Positions 24,101-33,212 of a DNA stretch of 64,000 nucleotides are shown one piece after another. This stretch comes from Halonotius pteroides (GTDB lineage: Archaea > Halobacteriota > Halobacteria > Halobacteriales > Haloferacaceae). Position numbers and translations under genes: made by a program. The notes beneath the pieces were generated by a model, which saw only the letters and a list, made by a program, of their open reading frames with translations, made no database searches and was not told the DNA's origin. Position 1 is the stretch's first letter. Each line of letters opens with the position of its first letter. The stretch spans positions 1 through 64,000 of the forward strand of contig NZ_QMDW01000007.1 in assembly GCF_003605635.1 (NCBI RefSeq). The letters run 5' to 3'.

Positions 24101-24213
24101 TGTCGTGGTGTCGGCACCGGAGCCCTAAAACCCTGTGTGGTTGCAGGCGGGTGGGCCGCGTTGGTGCCGCCCCATGCGTTGTGTGGCCACGTCGATCCGT
24201 CGGGATGGACAGG

Positions 24214-24221
24214 ATTTTAAG
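24214..24221 (+). promoter_or_regulatory. TATA box of the rpl39e cluster
   Basis: TTTTAAGC lies 26-33 bp before the rpl39e ATG at 24247, fitting a leaderless archaeal promoter for the whole ribosomal/aIF6 cluster. Confidence 0.5.
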
Positions 24222-24246
24222 CGGTGCTGTCCGAGACGTTGGTACT

Positions 24247-24399
24247 ATGGGAAAGAAATCGAAAGCGCAGAAAAAGCGGCTGGCGAAGCTTGACCGTCAG
24301 AATCGACGCGTGCCGACGTGGGTCATGATGAAAACCGATATGGAAGTTTCGCGCAACGCGAAACGCCGCAACTGGCGGCGAGGCGACACTGACGAGTAA
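24247..24399 (+). CDS. rpl39e: ribosomal protein L39e
   Basis: 50 residues, highly basic ([19 protein letters not shown], then [20 protein letters not shown]): unmistakable L39e, a small protein threading the exit tunnel of the large subunit. ATG at 24247 matches family length. It opens the conserved cluster L39e-L31e-aIF6; two bases separate it from rpl31e. Confidence 0.97.
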   Translation: MGKKSKAQKKRLAKLDRQNRRVPTWVMMKTDMEVSRNAKRRNWRRGDTDE

Positions 24400-24401
24400 C
24401 G

Positions 24402-24677
24402 ATGAGTACGAGTGATTTCGAGGAGCGCGTCGAGACGGTGCCGCTCCGCGGCGTGAAGGCTGTCCCGACCCAAGAGCGTGCCGACCGAGCGATGACGATC
24501 ATCCGCGAGCACCTCGCACAGCATTTCAACGTCACCGAAGACGAGGTTCGGCTCGATCCCTCGATCAACGAGGCGGTCTGGGAGAACGGCCGACAGAACC
24601 CGCCGTCGAAGCTCCGGGTTCGTGCGGCCCGGTTCGTCGAAGACGACGAGACGATCGTCGAAGCGGAACTCGCCTAA
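24402..24677 (+). CDS. rpl31e: ribosomal protein L31e
   Basis: 91 residues with the L31e pattern VPLRGVKAVPTQERADRAMT, DPSINEAVWENGRQNPPSKL and RVRAARF. Large-subunit protein near the exit tunnel. Typical length. Six bp lie between its stop and the GTG start of eif6, in the same operon. Confidence 0.97.
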   Translation: MSTSDFEERVETVPLRGVKAVPTQERADRAMTIIREHLAQHFNVTEDEVRLDPSINEAVWENGRQNPPSKLRVRAARFVEDDETIVEAELA

Positions 24678-24683
24678 CGCACC

Positions 24684-25349
24684 GTGTTACGCACGTCTGT
24701 TGCCGGCTCGCCGTACGTCGGTGTTTTCGCGCATGCGAGCACCGGCTGTCTGCTCGTCCGGCGTGATATCGACGACGAGATAGCCGAGACAATCGCCGAC
24801 GAACTCGGCGTCACAGCGGTGCCGACAACGATCGGTGGCTCAGGAACAGTTGGCTCGTTGGCCGTCGGCAACGACCACGGGCTTGTTGTCTCCAGTCAAC
24901 TCACCGAGCGTGAACGGAAGACGATCACTGACGCCGCTGACGGCGTCATCGCTGAACTCCCCGGCCGCATCAACGCCGCTGGCAACGTGATTCTCGCCAA
25001 CAACACCGGCGCGTACGTCCATCCGGAACTCGACGACGAGGCGGTCGCAGTTGTCGAGGAGACCCTCGATGTGCCGGCTGTCCGCGGTGGACTCGGCGAC
25101 CGCCAAACCGTCGGTACCGCCGCTGTCGCCACCAACACCGGCGTGCTGTGTCACCCGCAAGCGCGGGAGGCCGAGCTAACGACGATCGAGGAGCACCTCG
25201 ATGCCTACGTCGACCTCGGAACCGTTAATTACGGCACACCGCTGTTGGGCTCGGGGTTACTCGCCACCGACGGGGGCTTCGTGGTCGGTGAGGAGACGAC
25301 CGGCCCAGAGATCGGGCGGATCGAAGACACCCTCGGCTTCATCGAGTAG
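24684..25349 (+). CDS. eif6: translation initiation factor aIF6
   Basis: 221 residues, the expected size. The pentein fold repeats are visible: [55 protein letters not shown] and [19 protein letters not shown]. aIF6 binds the large subunit and blocks premature joining of subunits. GTG start at 24684 lies six bp after rpl31e, as usual for this operon. Confidence 0.97.
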   Translation: MLRTSVAGSPYVGVFAHASTGCLLVRRDIDDEIAETIADELGVTAVPTTIGGSGTVGSLAVGNDHGLVVSSQLTERERKTITDAADGVIAELPGRINAAGNVILANNTGAYVHPELDDEAVAVVEETLDVPAVRGGLGDRQTVGTAAVATNTGVLCHPQAREAELTTIEEHLDAYVDLGTVNYGTPLLGSGLLATDGGFVVGEETTGPEIGRIEDTLGFIE

Positions 25350-25480
25350 CCGGCCATCGTATCGGCCGTCGCTTCTGTTTTGCAGTTTCCGTCCCTCGCG
25401 TCGATAGGTGGTCTCATGGTGTCGGCCGATCTCGCCCCGAGTAGGAAGATACTTCCCCGTTGCTGCCGGAATAACGAGGC

Positions 25481-25657
25481 ATGAGTCAGTTCACGATCCG
25501 CGGCGAGTTCGACGGGCGAACCGGCCCGCGAACCTTTCGTAAGGAGATCGACGCCGAAAACGAAAACGTCGCCCGCGAGCACGTCCTCTCGCAGTTCGGG
25601 AGCGAGCACGGGCTCAAACGAACGCAGGTCACGATTCAGGATGTGTCGGCCCAATGA
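25481..25657 (+). CDS. rpl20a: ribosomal protein LX/L20a (L18a family)
   Basis: 58 residues: MSQFTIRGEFDGRTGPRTFRK..., ending VTIQDVSAQ, the archaeal LX/L20a form of eukaryotic L18a. Too short for most gene finders. Its TGA (25655-25657) overlaps the ATG of the prefoldin gene at 25654, so the two are translationally coupled. Confidence 0.94.
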   Translation: MSQFTIRGEFDGRTGPRTFRKEIDAENENVAREHVLSQFGSEHGLKRTQVTIQDVSAQ

Positions 25658-26127
25658 TGGGAAGCGGTGGCGGCGGTCAGCAGCTCCAGCAGTTGCAAAA
25701 GCAGCTCGAAGCAATCGACGCTGAGGTCGAAGAGCTAGAGGCTGAGGTCGACGAGCTTGAGACCGAACACGCCGAGATCGACGAGGCGATCGACGCGCTT
25801 GACACCCTCGACAGTGGCTCGACGGTGCAGGTGCCGATCGGCGGCGACGCCTACCTCCGCGCGGAGATTCAGGATATCGACGAGGTCATCGTCAGCCTCG
25901 GCGGCGGCTACGCGGCCGAACAGGAACAGGACAACGCCGTCGATGCGCTCCGCACCAAACAGGACACGATCGAGGCGACCATCGAGGAGACCGAGGCCGA
26001 GATCGAAGAGCTCGAAGACGAGACCGAGGATCTCGAAAAACAGGCTCAGGCGATCCAACAGCGGATGCAACAACAGCAGCAACAGCAGATGTCGAAGATG
26101 GAAGAGATGCAGGGCGGCGACGAGTAA
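25654..26127 (+). CDS. pfdA: prefoldin alpha subunit
   Basis: 157 residues. Two long coiled coils (about residues 8-55, LQQLQKQLEAIDAEVEELEA..., and 95-145) frame the central beta hairpin STVQVPIGGDAYLRAEIQDI. This is the prefoldin alpha (GimC) architecture; hexameric prefoldin delivers unfolded proteins to the thermosome. The C-terminal Gln/Met-rich tail (QQQQQQMSKMEEMQGGDE) is typical. Start overlaps the L20a stop. Confidence 0.95.
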   Translation: MMGSGGGGQQLQQLQKQLEAIDAEVEELEAEVDELETEHAEIDEAIDALDTLDSGSTVQVPIGGDAYLRAEIQDIDEVIVSLGGGYAAEQEQDNAVDALRTKQDTIEATIEETEAEIEELEDETEDLEKQAQAIQQRMQQQQQQQMSKMEEMQGGDE

Positions 26128-26162
26128 CACCCCGCTGTAAGCTGAGCTACTGAGGACAAGCC

Positions 26163-27335
26163 GTGTTTGATGGACTCAAAGACAAGCTGAACTCGTTCCG
26201 CGAGGATGTCGAGGAAACCGCTGAGGAGGCGGCCGACGACGCGGACGAGTCGGCTGACGACGCCGATGAATCGACCGCGAGTGCCAACGCTGCCGAAACT
26301 GAGACCGAGAGTGTCGCTGTCGACGACACTGATGCCGACGACAGCGCGGCCGCGACCCCTTCCGAGACCGATGTTACGACGCCCAGTAGCGACGAGAGCG
26401 ATGGTGACGACGCAGATGACAGCGGCGACGCGTCGTCATCGGGGCCAGGCACGCTGAAACGCGCCGCGGCCTTCGCCACGGGCAAGGTCATCATTGAGGA
26501 AGACGATCTTGAAGACCCGCTGTGGGAACTTGAGATGGCACTCCTGGAGAGCGACGTGGAGATGAGCGTCGCCGAAGAGATTCTTGAGACCGTCGAGGAG
26601 ACGATGATCGGCGAGACGCGCAAGCAGGTCGAGACGACCGGCGAACTCGTCGAGCGCGCGCTCCACGACGCCCTCGTCGATGTGATCAGCGTCGGCCAGT
26701 TCGATTTCGACGAGCGGATCGCCGCCGCCGACAAACCGATCACGATCGTCTTCACCGGTGTCAACGGCGTCGGCAAAACGACCTCGATCGCCAAGCTTTC
26801 GGAGTATCTGGCTGATCGTGGCTATTCGTCCGTGTTGGCCAACGGCGACACCTACCGCGCCGGCGCGAACGAACAGCTCCAACAACACGCCGAAAATCTC
26901 GACCGCAAGATCATCACCCACGAGCAGGGCGGCGACCCCGCTGCTGTCATCTACGACGGCGTTGAGTACGCCGAGGCCAACGGCGTGGATGTCGTTCTCG
27001 GTGACACAGCAGGGCGGCTCCACACCAGCGACGACCTGATGTCCCAGCTCGAAAAGATCGACCGCGTCGTCGACCCGGATATGACACTGTTCGTCGATGA
27101 GGCCGTCGCCGGACAGGATGCCGTCATGCGCGCCCAAGAGTTCAATGACGCCGCCGCAATCGATGGAACAATTCTCACGAAGGCGGATGTCGACGCCTCC
27201 GGCGGCGCGGCGATCTCGATCGCCTACGTCACCGGCAAACCGATTCTTTTCCTCGGGACAGGGCAGGGCTACGAGCATATCGAGCCCTTCGAGCCGGAGG
27301 AACTGGTCGATCAGCTGCTCGGCAACGACGAGTAA
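26163..27335 (+). CDS. ftsY: signal recognition particle receptor FtsY
   Basis: 390 residues. An acidic Ala/Asp/Thr-rich A domain (about 1-95) precedes the N helical bundle and the G domain: GVNGVGKTTSIAKLSEYLAD (P-loop), DTYRAGANEQLQQHAENL, VVLGDTAGRLHTSDDLM, TILTKADVDASGGAA. SRP GTPase docking the ribosome-SRP complex at the membrane; its partner SRP54 is at 30439. The start is GTG at 26163, 35 bp after pfdA, and the gene closes this cluster. Confidence 0.96.
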   Translation: MFDGLKDKLNSFREDVEETAEEAADDADESADDADESTASANAAETETESVAVDDTDADDSAAATPSETDVTTPSSDESDGDDADDSGDASSSGPGTLKRAAAFATGKVIIEEDDLEDPLWELEMALLESDVEMSVAEEILETVEETMIGETRKQVETTGELVERALHDALVDVISVGQFDFDERIAAADKPITIVFTGVNGVGKTTSIAKLSEYLADRGYSSVLANGDTYRAGANEQLQQHAENLDRKIITHEQGGDPAAVIYDGVEYAEANGVDVVLGDTAGRLHTSDDLMSQLEKIDRVVDPDMTLFVDEAVAGQDAVMRAQEFNDAAAIDGTILTKADVDASGGAAISIAYVTGKPILFLGTGQGYEHIEPFEPEELVDQLLGNDE

Positions 27336-27417
27336 CGCCCCTTAATCGGTATTTTCGCGTACAAAACGGTAGACCTGTGGCATAGCCGTCGGCTCGTGTT
27401 CCGATTGTAGCTGATAC

Positions 27418-28278
27418 TCAGGCAGAGACTTCTCGCTCGACAAGCTCCCATGACTCGATCGTCGGCTGGCTGCAGTACACACTACTGTTTCCGGTTTGGC
27501 CATCAGCCAACCGCGGGTCGCCGGCGAGTGCCAGTGCGATCGAGAGGCGATCCCTGACAGGCTGTTCGTACTCAACGACCAGCTCAACTGGTTGGGGCTC
27601 AGTAAAACACTCTCTTCCAGGGGGTGAAAGTAGATTGGAGCCGACCGCCGGCTGATCGGCGACGACCTGATACGTTCGCTCCCAGCCCGCCGCCCACGTC
27701 GGTGTCGTCGGCATGATCTGGCCGATCTGCTCGACCTCATGGGCTGCTGTGAGAAACCCGTCGTCAACGAAGGCTCGTAGTGGGCGCATGCGAATGTCGC
27801 TGTTGTTCTGAAGTGTGAGCTCGATGCTGTTGACGATGTCAACGCTGCTGTTGTTCTGCGAGCTGAGTTTGTAGTCGATATCGATCGTCGGCTGCCATGG
27901 CCGGCGCGTCAGTTCCGTCTCCCTGTCGTAGAGCACGAGCTCGTGTTGCAGCGAGTCGACGGCGGCGATCGGGTGAAGAATGGCATCAACTCCGTCTTCG
28001 AGCGGCACGCGGACGAATCGTTGCTCCGGGCGGAGTTGCGTCTGGAAGACACTGGTACCAGATTCGGTGACAACGACTAGCCGTGTCGCGCCGTGCTCCT
28101 CGACAAGCTCAACAAGGAGGTCGACAACGCGGGGGTTGGCGCGTCGTTCGGTACTGAGCGAGGCGATGTATGTCGGCTTCGCATCTGCTGTTGTTTCACT
28201 CGCCGCACAGCCGCCAAGGGCGGTCGCCATCCCGGCGGCGAGTGTCCCCACCATCTCACGACGCGAAACCGGGCTCAC
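27418..28278 (-). CDS. Tat-exported lipoprotein of unknown function
   Basis: 286 residues. The N-terminus VSRREMVGTLAAGMATALGGC has a twin-arginine motif and a lipobox ending in Cys23, so it is probably exported by Tat and lipid-anchored outside the cell. The mature part is beta-rich and acidic, with a pattern such as IVNSIELTLQNNSDIRMRPL. No enzymatic motif seen. Not recognised beyond a haloarchaeal hypothetical. Its C-terminus faces ftsY's end (convergent). Confidence 0.7.
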   Translation of the reverse strand: MSPVSRREMVGTLAAGMATALGGCAASETTADAKPTYIASLSTERRANPRVVDLLVELVEEHGATRLVVVTESGTSVFQTQLRPEQRFVRVPLEDGVDAILHPIAAVDSLQHELVLYDRETELTRRPWQPTIDIDYKLSSQNNSSVDIVNSIELTLQNNSDIRMRPLRAFVDDGFLTAAHEVEQIGQIMPTTPTWAAGWERTYQVVADQPAVGSNLLSPPGRECFTEPQPVELVVEYEQPVRDRLSIALALAGDPRLADGQTGNSSVYCSQPTIESWELVEREVSA

Positions 28279-28329
28279 AGATCACTCTCACCGCTCGGAA
28301 AGTAAACCGGCATCGCTGCGTGGCTGCGA

Positions 28330-29805
28330 TCAGTTGCGACAGACATCGACCGGAATCGAGAGACTTCTATTGGCTGTCGTGACTGTGATCGATGACGTTC
28401 GAGGCGCGGCACAGGCGATTCCGCGCGTTCCCCGAATCGTCGTTGTTGTGGTTCCGTCGAGCGTGACACGGCGGGAGCCGACCCGCTCACCGTCCACGGA
28501 GAGTATCACGAGTTGGCTATCGCTGACGTTGCCGACGTTTTTGATCGTCGCCTCGAATGAAACCGGCTCGTTTCGGCCAAGTTGGTGCTCAGTTGGGCCG
28601 TCGTGGGTGAGTCTCGTGACCGCGAAATAGGGGGGTCGATTAGCGACCGCTGCCACAGCGTCGTAGCCGTCGATGACACCGTAGCCGTATCGGGTGTCTG
28701 GCGGCGTTGCTCCGGGATAGCGAGCGGTCTTCAAAAGCGCGCGATCGATCTCGGCCGGCGTAAGCTGGCGATCGCTGGCGGCCTGCATGAGCGCAACCAC
28801 GCCAGCGGCGTGGGGGGCAGCAAAACTCGTTCCTGCGGTGCGTCGGAACCCACCATCAGCGGTTGTTGAAAGGGTTGTTGCCGGGGCGACAACGGTCGGC
28901 ACGACGTACGATTCCGGCCAGTCGTGCTCGTAGATCGGCTGTTCACCCCAACGAGCGCGGGTTGAGATGGTGTTACCGACCGAGTAGTCTTCGACAGCCC
29001 CGGTAGCGTTGGTCGCGCCGACCGACAGCGCGCTGTAGACGCTGCCGGGTGAGGTGATGCCGCCGTCGCCCTCGTTGCCGGCGGGGACGACGACGTAGAT
29101 CCCCGCCTCGCGGGCGCGTTCGATCGCCTCGATGTATCGATCGTAGTAGACGCGCTTGTGGCCGACGTTGATCAGCACCACGTCGGGCCGCTGGGGATGG
29201 CCGATCGCCCACTCGACACCCTGGAGGACGTTTGTGGTGCGGGCGGTGCCGTCGCTGTCGATCACCTTCCCGTGGAGCAGCGTTGCGTTGGGTGCGACCC
29301 CGAAGCGTGTCCCGTCCGGTGTTTCGGTGCCGACGAGGACGCCGGAAGTGATCGTGCCGTGGTTGCGATCGTCGAAGGGCTCACTCCGGTTGCCAACGAA
29401 GTCCTTCCAGCCGCCGTCGGCCAGTGTGAGTGACTGGTGGGCGTCGGTGGCAACTCCGGAATCAAGGACGGCGATCGTTGTGTTTTCGCCGCGCGTGTCG
29501 AACCCAGTCCACACCTCATTGACGCGGAGTAGTTCCAGCGCGGCGGTCGTGTTCGTTGCCGGCGGGGGCCCGATGGTCGACGGCGTGACCGTCTGTGACT
29601 CGGGAGCCGATCGGAGGCTTTCATCTGCAGGCGGTCGGTCGCTGTTCGGATTTAACGCGTCGGCAGAAGAGATTGAAAGACGGTCTGTGGTGGGTGAGTG
29701 CGAGTTGACTGCCTCGGCAGGAGCACCGGAGACAGTGGCGGTTGCAGCGAGCAGTAGTAGCGTGCTGAGACAGAGCAGCGCAACAATCGGCAAAGGATGT
29801 TTCAT
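28330..29805 (-). CDS. secreted subtilisin-like serine protease (S8)
   Basis: 491 residues. Signal peptide at residues about 1-28 (IVALLCLSTLLLLAATATVSG), a pro-region to about 105, then the S8 domain: Asp in TIAVLDSGVATDAHQ, His in DRNHGTITSGVLVG, Ser in GTSFAAPHAAGVVALM. The C-terminal 100 residues form a beta-sandwich (CARDB-like, with VSFEATIKNVGNVSDSQLVI). Related to halolysins. The His and Asp motifs follow DRNHGT rather than the more usual HGTHV order, but are in the right places. Divergent region of 240 bp to the RHH pseudogene on the same strand holds no gene. Confidence 0.9.
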   Translation of the reverse strand: MKHPLPIVALLCLSTLLLLAATATVSGAPAEAVNSHSPTTDRLSISSADALNPNSDRPPADESLRSAPESQTVTPSTIGPPPATNTTAALELLRVNEVWTGFDTRGENTTIAVLDSGVATDAHQSLTLADGGWKDFVGNRSEPFDDRNHGTITSGVLVGTETPDGTRFGVAPNATLLHGKVIDSDGTARTTNVLQGVEWAIGHPQRPDVVLINVGHKRVYYDRYIEAIERAREAGIYVVVPAGNEGDGGITSPGSVYSALSVGATNATGAVEDYSVGNTISTRARWGEQPIYEHDWPESYVVPTVVAPATTLSTTADGGFRRTAGTSFAAPHAAGVVALMQAASDRQLTPAEIDRALLKTARYPGATPPDTRYGYGVIDGYDAVAAVANRPPYFAVTRLTHDGPTEHQLGRNEPVSFEATIKNVGNVSDSQLVILSVDGERVGSRRVTLDGTTTTTIRGTRGIACAAPRTSSITVTTANRSLSIPVDVCRN

Positions 29806-30047
29806 ACGATCAGAGCTTCAGCGTGGAGACGATTCGTAGGCGGTTGGTGGGTGTAGGTGTTGCGATGCCGCACAGATGAACTGAGTCGATCGATGAACAA
29901 ATCGGGGCTCACTGAGGGGTTACACTATGATCGACAGTCGGTTCACTCAATCGTCGCCTTTGTACGCACCGTCGCGTTTCCGGATACTTTCGACTCTCAG
30001 CATCTTTCGGCCACGCTGCGGCCGACAGCTCACACTCCCGCCCGTCG

Positions 30048-30323
30048 TCACTCATCGTCGGTGCCATACCTCGATTTGATCGCCTCGCTCGGCACCCCAT
30101 CGCCATCGTTCAACTGGGCTTCGCTGATCGCTATATCTTTCCAAAAGCCCGCGCCTTCGGGATGGTTCACCGAATCGCGGAGCGCGTAGCGGATAAACCC
30201 GCTGCGGCTATTGAACCCGCGTTCGCGCTATGTCTCGTCGACAACATTTAAAAACGACCGCGAAATCCGGAGGTTGATCCGGTCGATCTCGGGGTCGCTG
30301 TCGTCGGACTCCGGTTGTGACAT
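30048..30323 (-). pseudogene. ribbon-helix-helix (CopG-like) gene with in-frame TAG
   Basis: In one unbroken frame of 92 codons, codon 32 is TAG (30228-30230 on the plus strand). Before it: DPEIDRINLRISRSFLNVVDET; after it: RERGFNSRSGFIRYALRDSVNHPEG and a C-terminal tail. Both halves together form a typical haloarchaeal RHH regulator. Such proteins usually have Trp at this place, so a single TGG to TAG change explains the break. Either a true nonsense mutation or a base-calling error. Divergent from srp54, whose start is 116 bp away. Confidence 0.75.
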
Positions 30324-30336
30324 ACGTACGTATGTC
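30319..30336. promoter_or_regulatory. 18-bp perfect palindrome over the RHH start
   Basis: GACATACGTACGTATGTC is its own reverse complement over 18 bases and overlaps the ATG of the broken RHH gene. RHH proteins bind such palindromes, often to repress themselves, so this is a likely operator of that gene. Confidence 0.5.
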
Positions 30337-30438
30337 GGTCGCATGCATAAAAACTGCTCCGCCAATTTACCTGCTGGCAGAGCCATCGCGCCAGCGGACG
30401 AACAACACTTTAGCTATTCGGCCGTCTAACACGGACAA

Positions 30439-31836
30439 ATGGTACTCGATGATCTCGGGAGTTCGCTGCGGGGCACCCTCGATGACCTCCGCGGGCAATC
30501 CCGGCTGGAGGAAGACGACATCCAGGAGGTCGTCAAACAGATCCAACGCTCCCTGCTTGAGGCCGACGTTGAGGTCGACCTCGTCATGGAGCTGTCGGAT
30601 GCGATCAAAAATCGCGCCCTCGATGAGGAACCGCCGGGCGGAACGACCGCCCGCGATCACGTGCTCAAGATCGTCTACGAGGAGTTAGTCGAGCTCGTCG
30701 GCGACTCCACCGAGCTACCGCTGGAATCCCAGACGATTCTGCTGGCTGGCTTGCAGGGCTCAGGAAAGACGACAACTGCCGCCAAGATGGCGTGGTGGTT
30801 TGCGAAGAAGGGCCTCCGGCCGGCGATCATCCAGACCGACACGTTCCGGCCCGGCGCGTACGATCAGGCCAAGCAGATGGCCGGCAACGCCGAGGTCGAT
30901 TTTTATGGTGATCCCGACGCCGACGATCCGGTGCAGATCGCCCGCGACGGCCTCGAAGCGACCGACGACGCCGAAGTCCACATCGTCGACACCGCGGGTC
31001 GACACGCTCTCGAAGAGGAGTTGATCGCCGAGATCGAGGAGATCGATTCGGTCGTCGACCCCGACACCCGGCTGCTCGTCCTTGACGCAGCGATTGGTCA
31101 GGGCGCGAAAGACCAAGCCCAGCGGTTCGAAGAGGCCATCGGCGTTGAGGGCGTTGCGATCACCAAACTCGACGGAACAGCCAAGGGTGGCGGCGCGCTC
31201 ACCGCGGTCAACGAGACCGATTCCTCGATCGCCTTTCTCGGCACCGGCGAAACGGTGCAGGATATCGAACGCTTCGAGCCCAACAGCTTCATTTCGCGGC
31301 TGTTGGGGATGGGCGACCTCAAACAGCTCTCCGAGCGCGTCGAGCGCGCGATGGAGGAAACCGGCGGCGAGGACGACGACTGGGATCCCGAAAGCATGCT
31401 GGAGGGGAGTTTCACCCTGAAAGATATGCAAAAACAGATGGAGACGATGAACAAGATGGGCCCGCTCGATCAGGTGATGGATATGATCCCCGGGATGGGT
31501 GGCGGGATGATGGATCAACTTCCCGACGACGCGATGGACGTTACCCAAGAACGGATGCGGGAGTTCAACGTGGTCATGGATTCGATGACCGAACAGGAAC
31601 TCGAAGAGCCACGCTCGATCAGTGCCAGTCAGGTCGAACGCATCGCCCGCGGCTCCGGCACCAACACCGAACGGGTCAACGAACTGCTCGAACAGCACAA
31701 GATGATGGATCGCACCCTCAACCAGTTCCAGGGGATGGGCGACGGCGACATGCAGCGCATGATGAAAAAGATGCAAGACGGCGAGGGTGGGCTTGGCGGC
31801 CTCGGTGGCGGCGGTGGCCCTGGCGGCATGATGTAA
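30439..31836 (+). CDS. srp54: signal recognition particle protein SRP54
   Basis: 465 residues. The N and G domains have [55 protein letters not shown] and [20 protein letters not shown]; the M domain (about residue 300 on) has Met-rich helices and the RNA-binding helix [19 protein letters not shown]. The C-terminus is Gly/Met rich. It binds 7S RNA and signal peptides. ATG at 30439. Orientation is divergent from the RHH pseudogene. Confidence 0.97.
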   Translation: MVLDDLGSSLRGTLDDLRGQSRLEEDDIQEVVKQIQRSLLEADVEVDLVMELSDAIKNRALDEEPPGGTTARDHVLKIVYEELVELVGDSTELPLESQTILLAGLQGSGKTTTAAKMAWWFAKKGLRPAIIQTDTFRPGAYDQAKQMAGNAEVDFYGDPDADDPVQIARDGLEATDDAEVHIVDTAGRHALEEELIAEIEEIDSVVDPDTRLLVLDAAIGQGAKDQAQRFEEAIGVEGVAITKLDGTAKGGGALTAVNETDSSIAFLGTGETVQDIERFEPNSFISRLLGMGDLKQLSERVERAMEETGGEDDDWDPESMLEGSFTLKDMQKQMETMNKMGPLDQVMDMIPGMGGGMMDQLPDDAMDVTQERMREFNVVMDSMTEQELEEPRSISASQVERIARGSGTNTERVNELLEQHKMMDRTLNQFQGMGDGDMQRMMKKMQDGEGGLGGLGGGGGPGGMM

Positions 31837-31871
31837 CCCAGACGACCGTCTCACGTCACACAGCCGATCAA

Positions 31872-32705
31872 CTATGCTTCTTCGAGCGGGTACCGATCCA
31901 ACGCGGCAACGAAATCAGCCGGTGGGTCAACAACACTTTGTGGGGTTCCCAGCGGCGTGACGCTGATCTCGCCGTCGACGATGGCGGCGCGGTCACTCCA
32001 CGCCGGGTAGTCGTCTGCGTAGGTGTCGAGGCCGATCGGGAACCCGTCACCCTCGACCGGATGGGTTGCCCAGTAGTTGCTCTCGAAGACGCTGGTTTCT
32101 CCGTCGTTGTCGACAACGCGGGTATCGTAGTCGGCCAGGGGTTTGGTCACCGCGAGCGTGTCACTCCCCGTTGCTGGGGCGTTAACATTGAGGTAGTCGA
32201 TCTCACCGTCGAAAACGGCGGTATCCTCGATCAAAGCGAGGAGATCGCGGGTTGCCGCGCCGATCGCGTCAAACGAGTTGTCGCCATCCTCGGGAAAGTA
32301 CGTCTCGTGGTCGTAACCGGAGACGGCGACCGCCGGCGTGCCAAGGAAGGCTGCCTCGACGGCCGCGCCGACCGTCCCCGAGTGGCCCAGAATGTAGCTG
32401 CCGACGTTCGGGCCATTGTTGGCCCCCGAGACGACGAGATCGATAGCCTCGGCTTCGGGGATATGGCGCAGCCCAACGGCAACACAGTCGGCTGGGGTGC
32501 CGTCGACGACGTAGCCCCACTCGTGGTCGTCGATGGTGATCTCGTCGGCGCGCTCATACGAGAGGTCGGAGCGAGACCGCCCCACGCCGCTTTGATCGCC
32601 GGCGGGCGCGACGACCGTCACCTCCAATGTTGGCGTCAGATGCTCGTAAGCCGCCGTGAGTCCTGGACTCTCGATCCCATCATCATTGGTGAGGAGGATA
32701 TGCAT
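31872..32705 (-). CDS. surE: SurE 5'/3'-nucleotidase, first copy
   Basis: 277 residues. The SurE signature starts the protein: MHILLTNDDGIESPGLTAAY (metal-binding NDDG), then APAGDQSGVGRS, and the metal-binding Asn loop VSGANNGPNVGSYILGHSGT. These enzymes remove phosphate from nucleoside monophosphates in the cytoplasm. The ATG at 32705 is preferred over an upstream frame start because the family begins M-x-ILLTNDDG. A second copy lies at 38606-39427. Transcription towards srp54 is convergent. Confidence 0.93.
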   Translation of the reverse strand: MHILLTNDDGIESPGLTAAYEHLTPTLEVTVVAPAGDQSGVGRSRSDLSYERADEITIDDHEWGYVVDGTPADCVAVGLRHIPEAEAIDLVVSGANNGPNVGSYILGHSGTVGAAVEAAFLGTPAVAVSGYDHETYFPEDGDNSFDAIGAATRDLLALIEDTAVFDGEIDYLNVNAPATGSDTLAVTKPLADYDTRVVDNDGETSVFESNYWATHPVEGDGFPIGLDTYADDYPAWSDRAAIVDGEISVTPLGTPQSVVDPPADFVAALDRYPLEEA

Positions 32706-32748
32706 TGCCCACAGGTTCGGCGGCCGTCGATAAAATTCCGCCGACCGA

Positions 32749-33132
32749 TCAGTGAACACAGAGGGTGAGGGTTCGGCTTCGTGGCCCGTCGCATTCGACA
32801 GCGAGAATCGACTGCCAGCGACCGAGTTGGGGCGTGCCGTCGGCGACAGGAATCGTTACACTCTCGCCGACAAGCATCGCCCGAACGTGGCTGTCGGCGT
32901 TGTCGTCGATCTCGTCGTGTTGCCAGCCGCTGTCGGGGATGAGTTCGTCGAGTGCAGCCGCCAGATCATCGAGCAGTCGGGATTCGGCCTCGTTGACGAC
33001 GACACCCATGGTCGTGTGCTGGCTAAAGACGGTGCAAACACCGTCGGCGTCATCAGGAAGTGTCGCCGCCACGCGGTCAGTAATGTCGATACACTCGGTT
33101 TGGCTGTCGGTCTCAACTGTCAGGGTGGGCAT
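32749..33132 (-). CDS. YjbQ/UPF0047 family protein
   Basis: 127 residues, full length for this family. Signatures: VFSQHTTMGVVVNEAESRLL and DDNADSHVRAMLVGESVTIP, with LGRWQSILAVECDGPRSRTL at the end. The two conserved histidines (QHTT and SHVR) bind a metal. YjbQ proteins have been linked to thiamine-phosphate synthase activity, but their physiological role is unsettled. It is divergent from the membrane gene at 33213. Confidence 0.92.
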   Translation of the reverse strand: MPTLTVETDSQTECIDITDRVAATLPDDADGVCTVFSQHTTMGVVVNEAESRLLDDLAAALDELIPDSGWQHDEIDDNADSHVRAMLVGESVTIPVADGTPQLGRWQSILAVECDGPRSRTLTLCVH

Positions 33133-33212
33133 ATCCGCTGTACGCTGCAGGGCGTAAAAACCGCAGCGACGAGACCGACGCGGCTTTGGGCGCGCCGTCC
33201 GGACGGCTGACC

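Noticed and set aside
30048-30323. Pyrrolysine or other recoding of the TAG in the RHH gene
   Set aside because: No pyl genes seen and RHH relatives have Trp at this place; a point mutation or read error is simpler.
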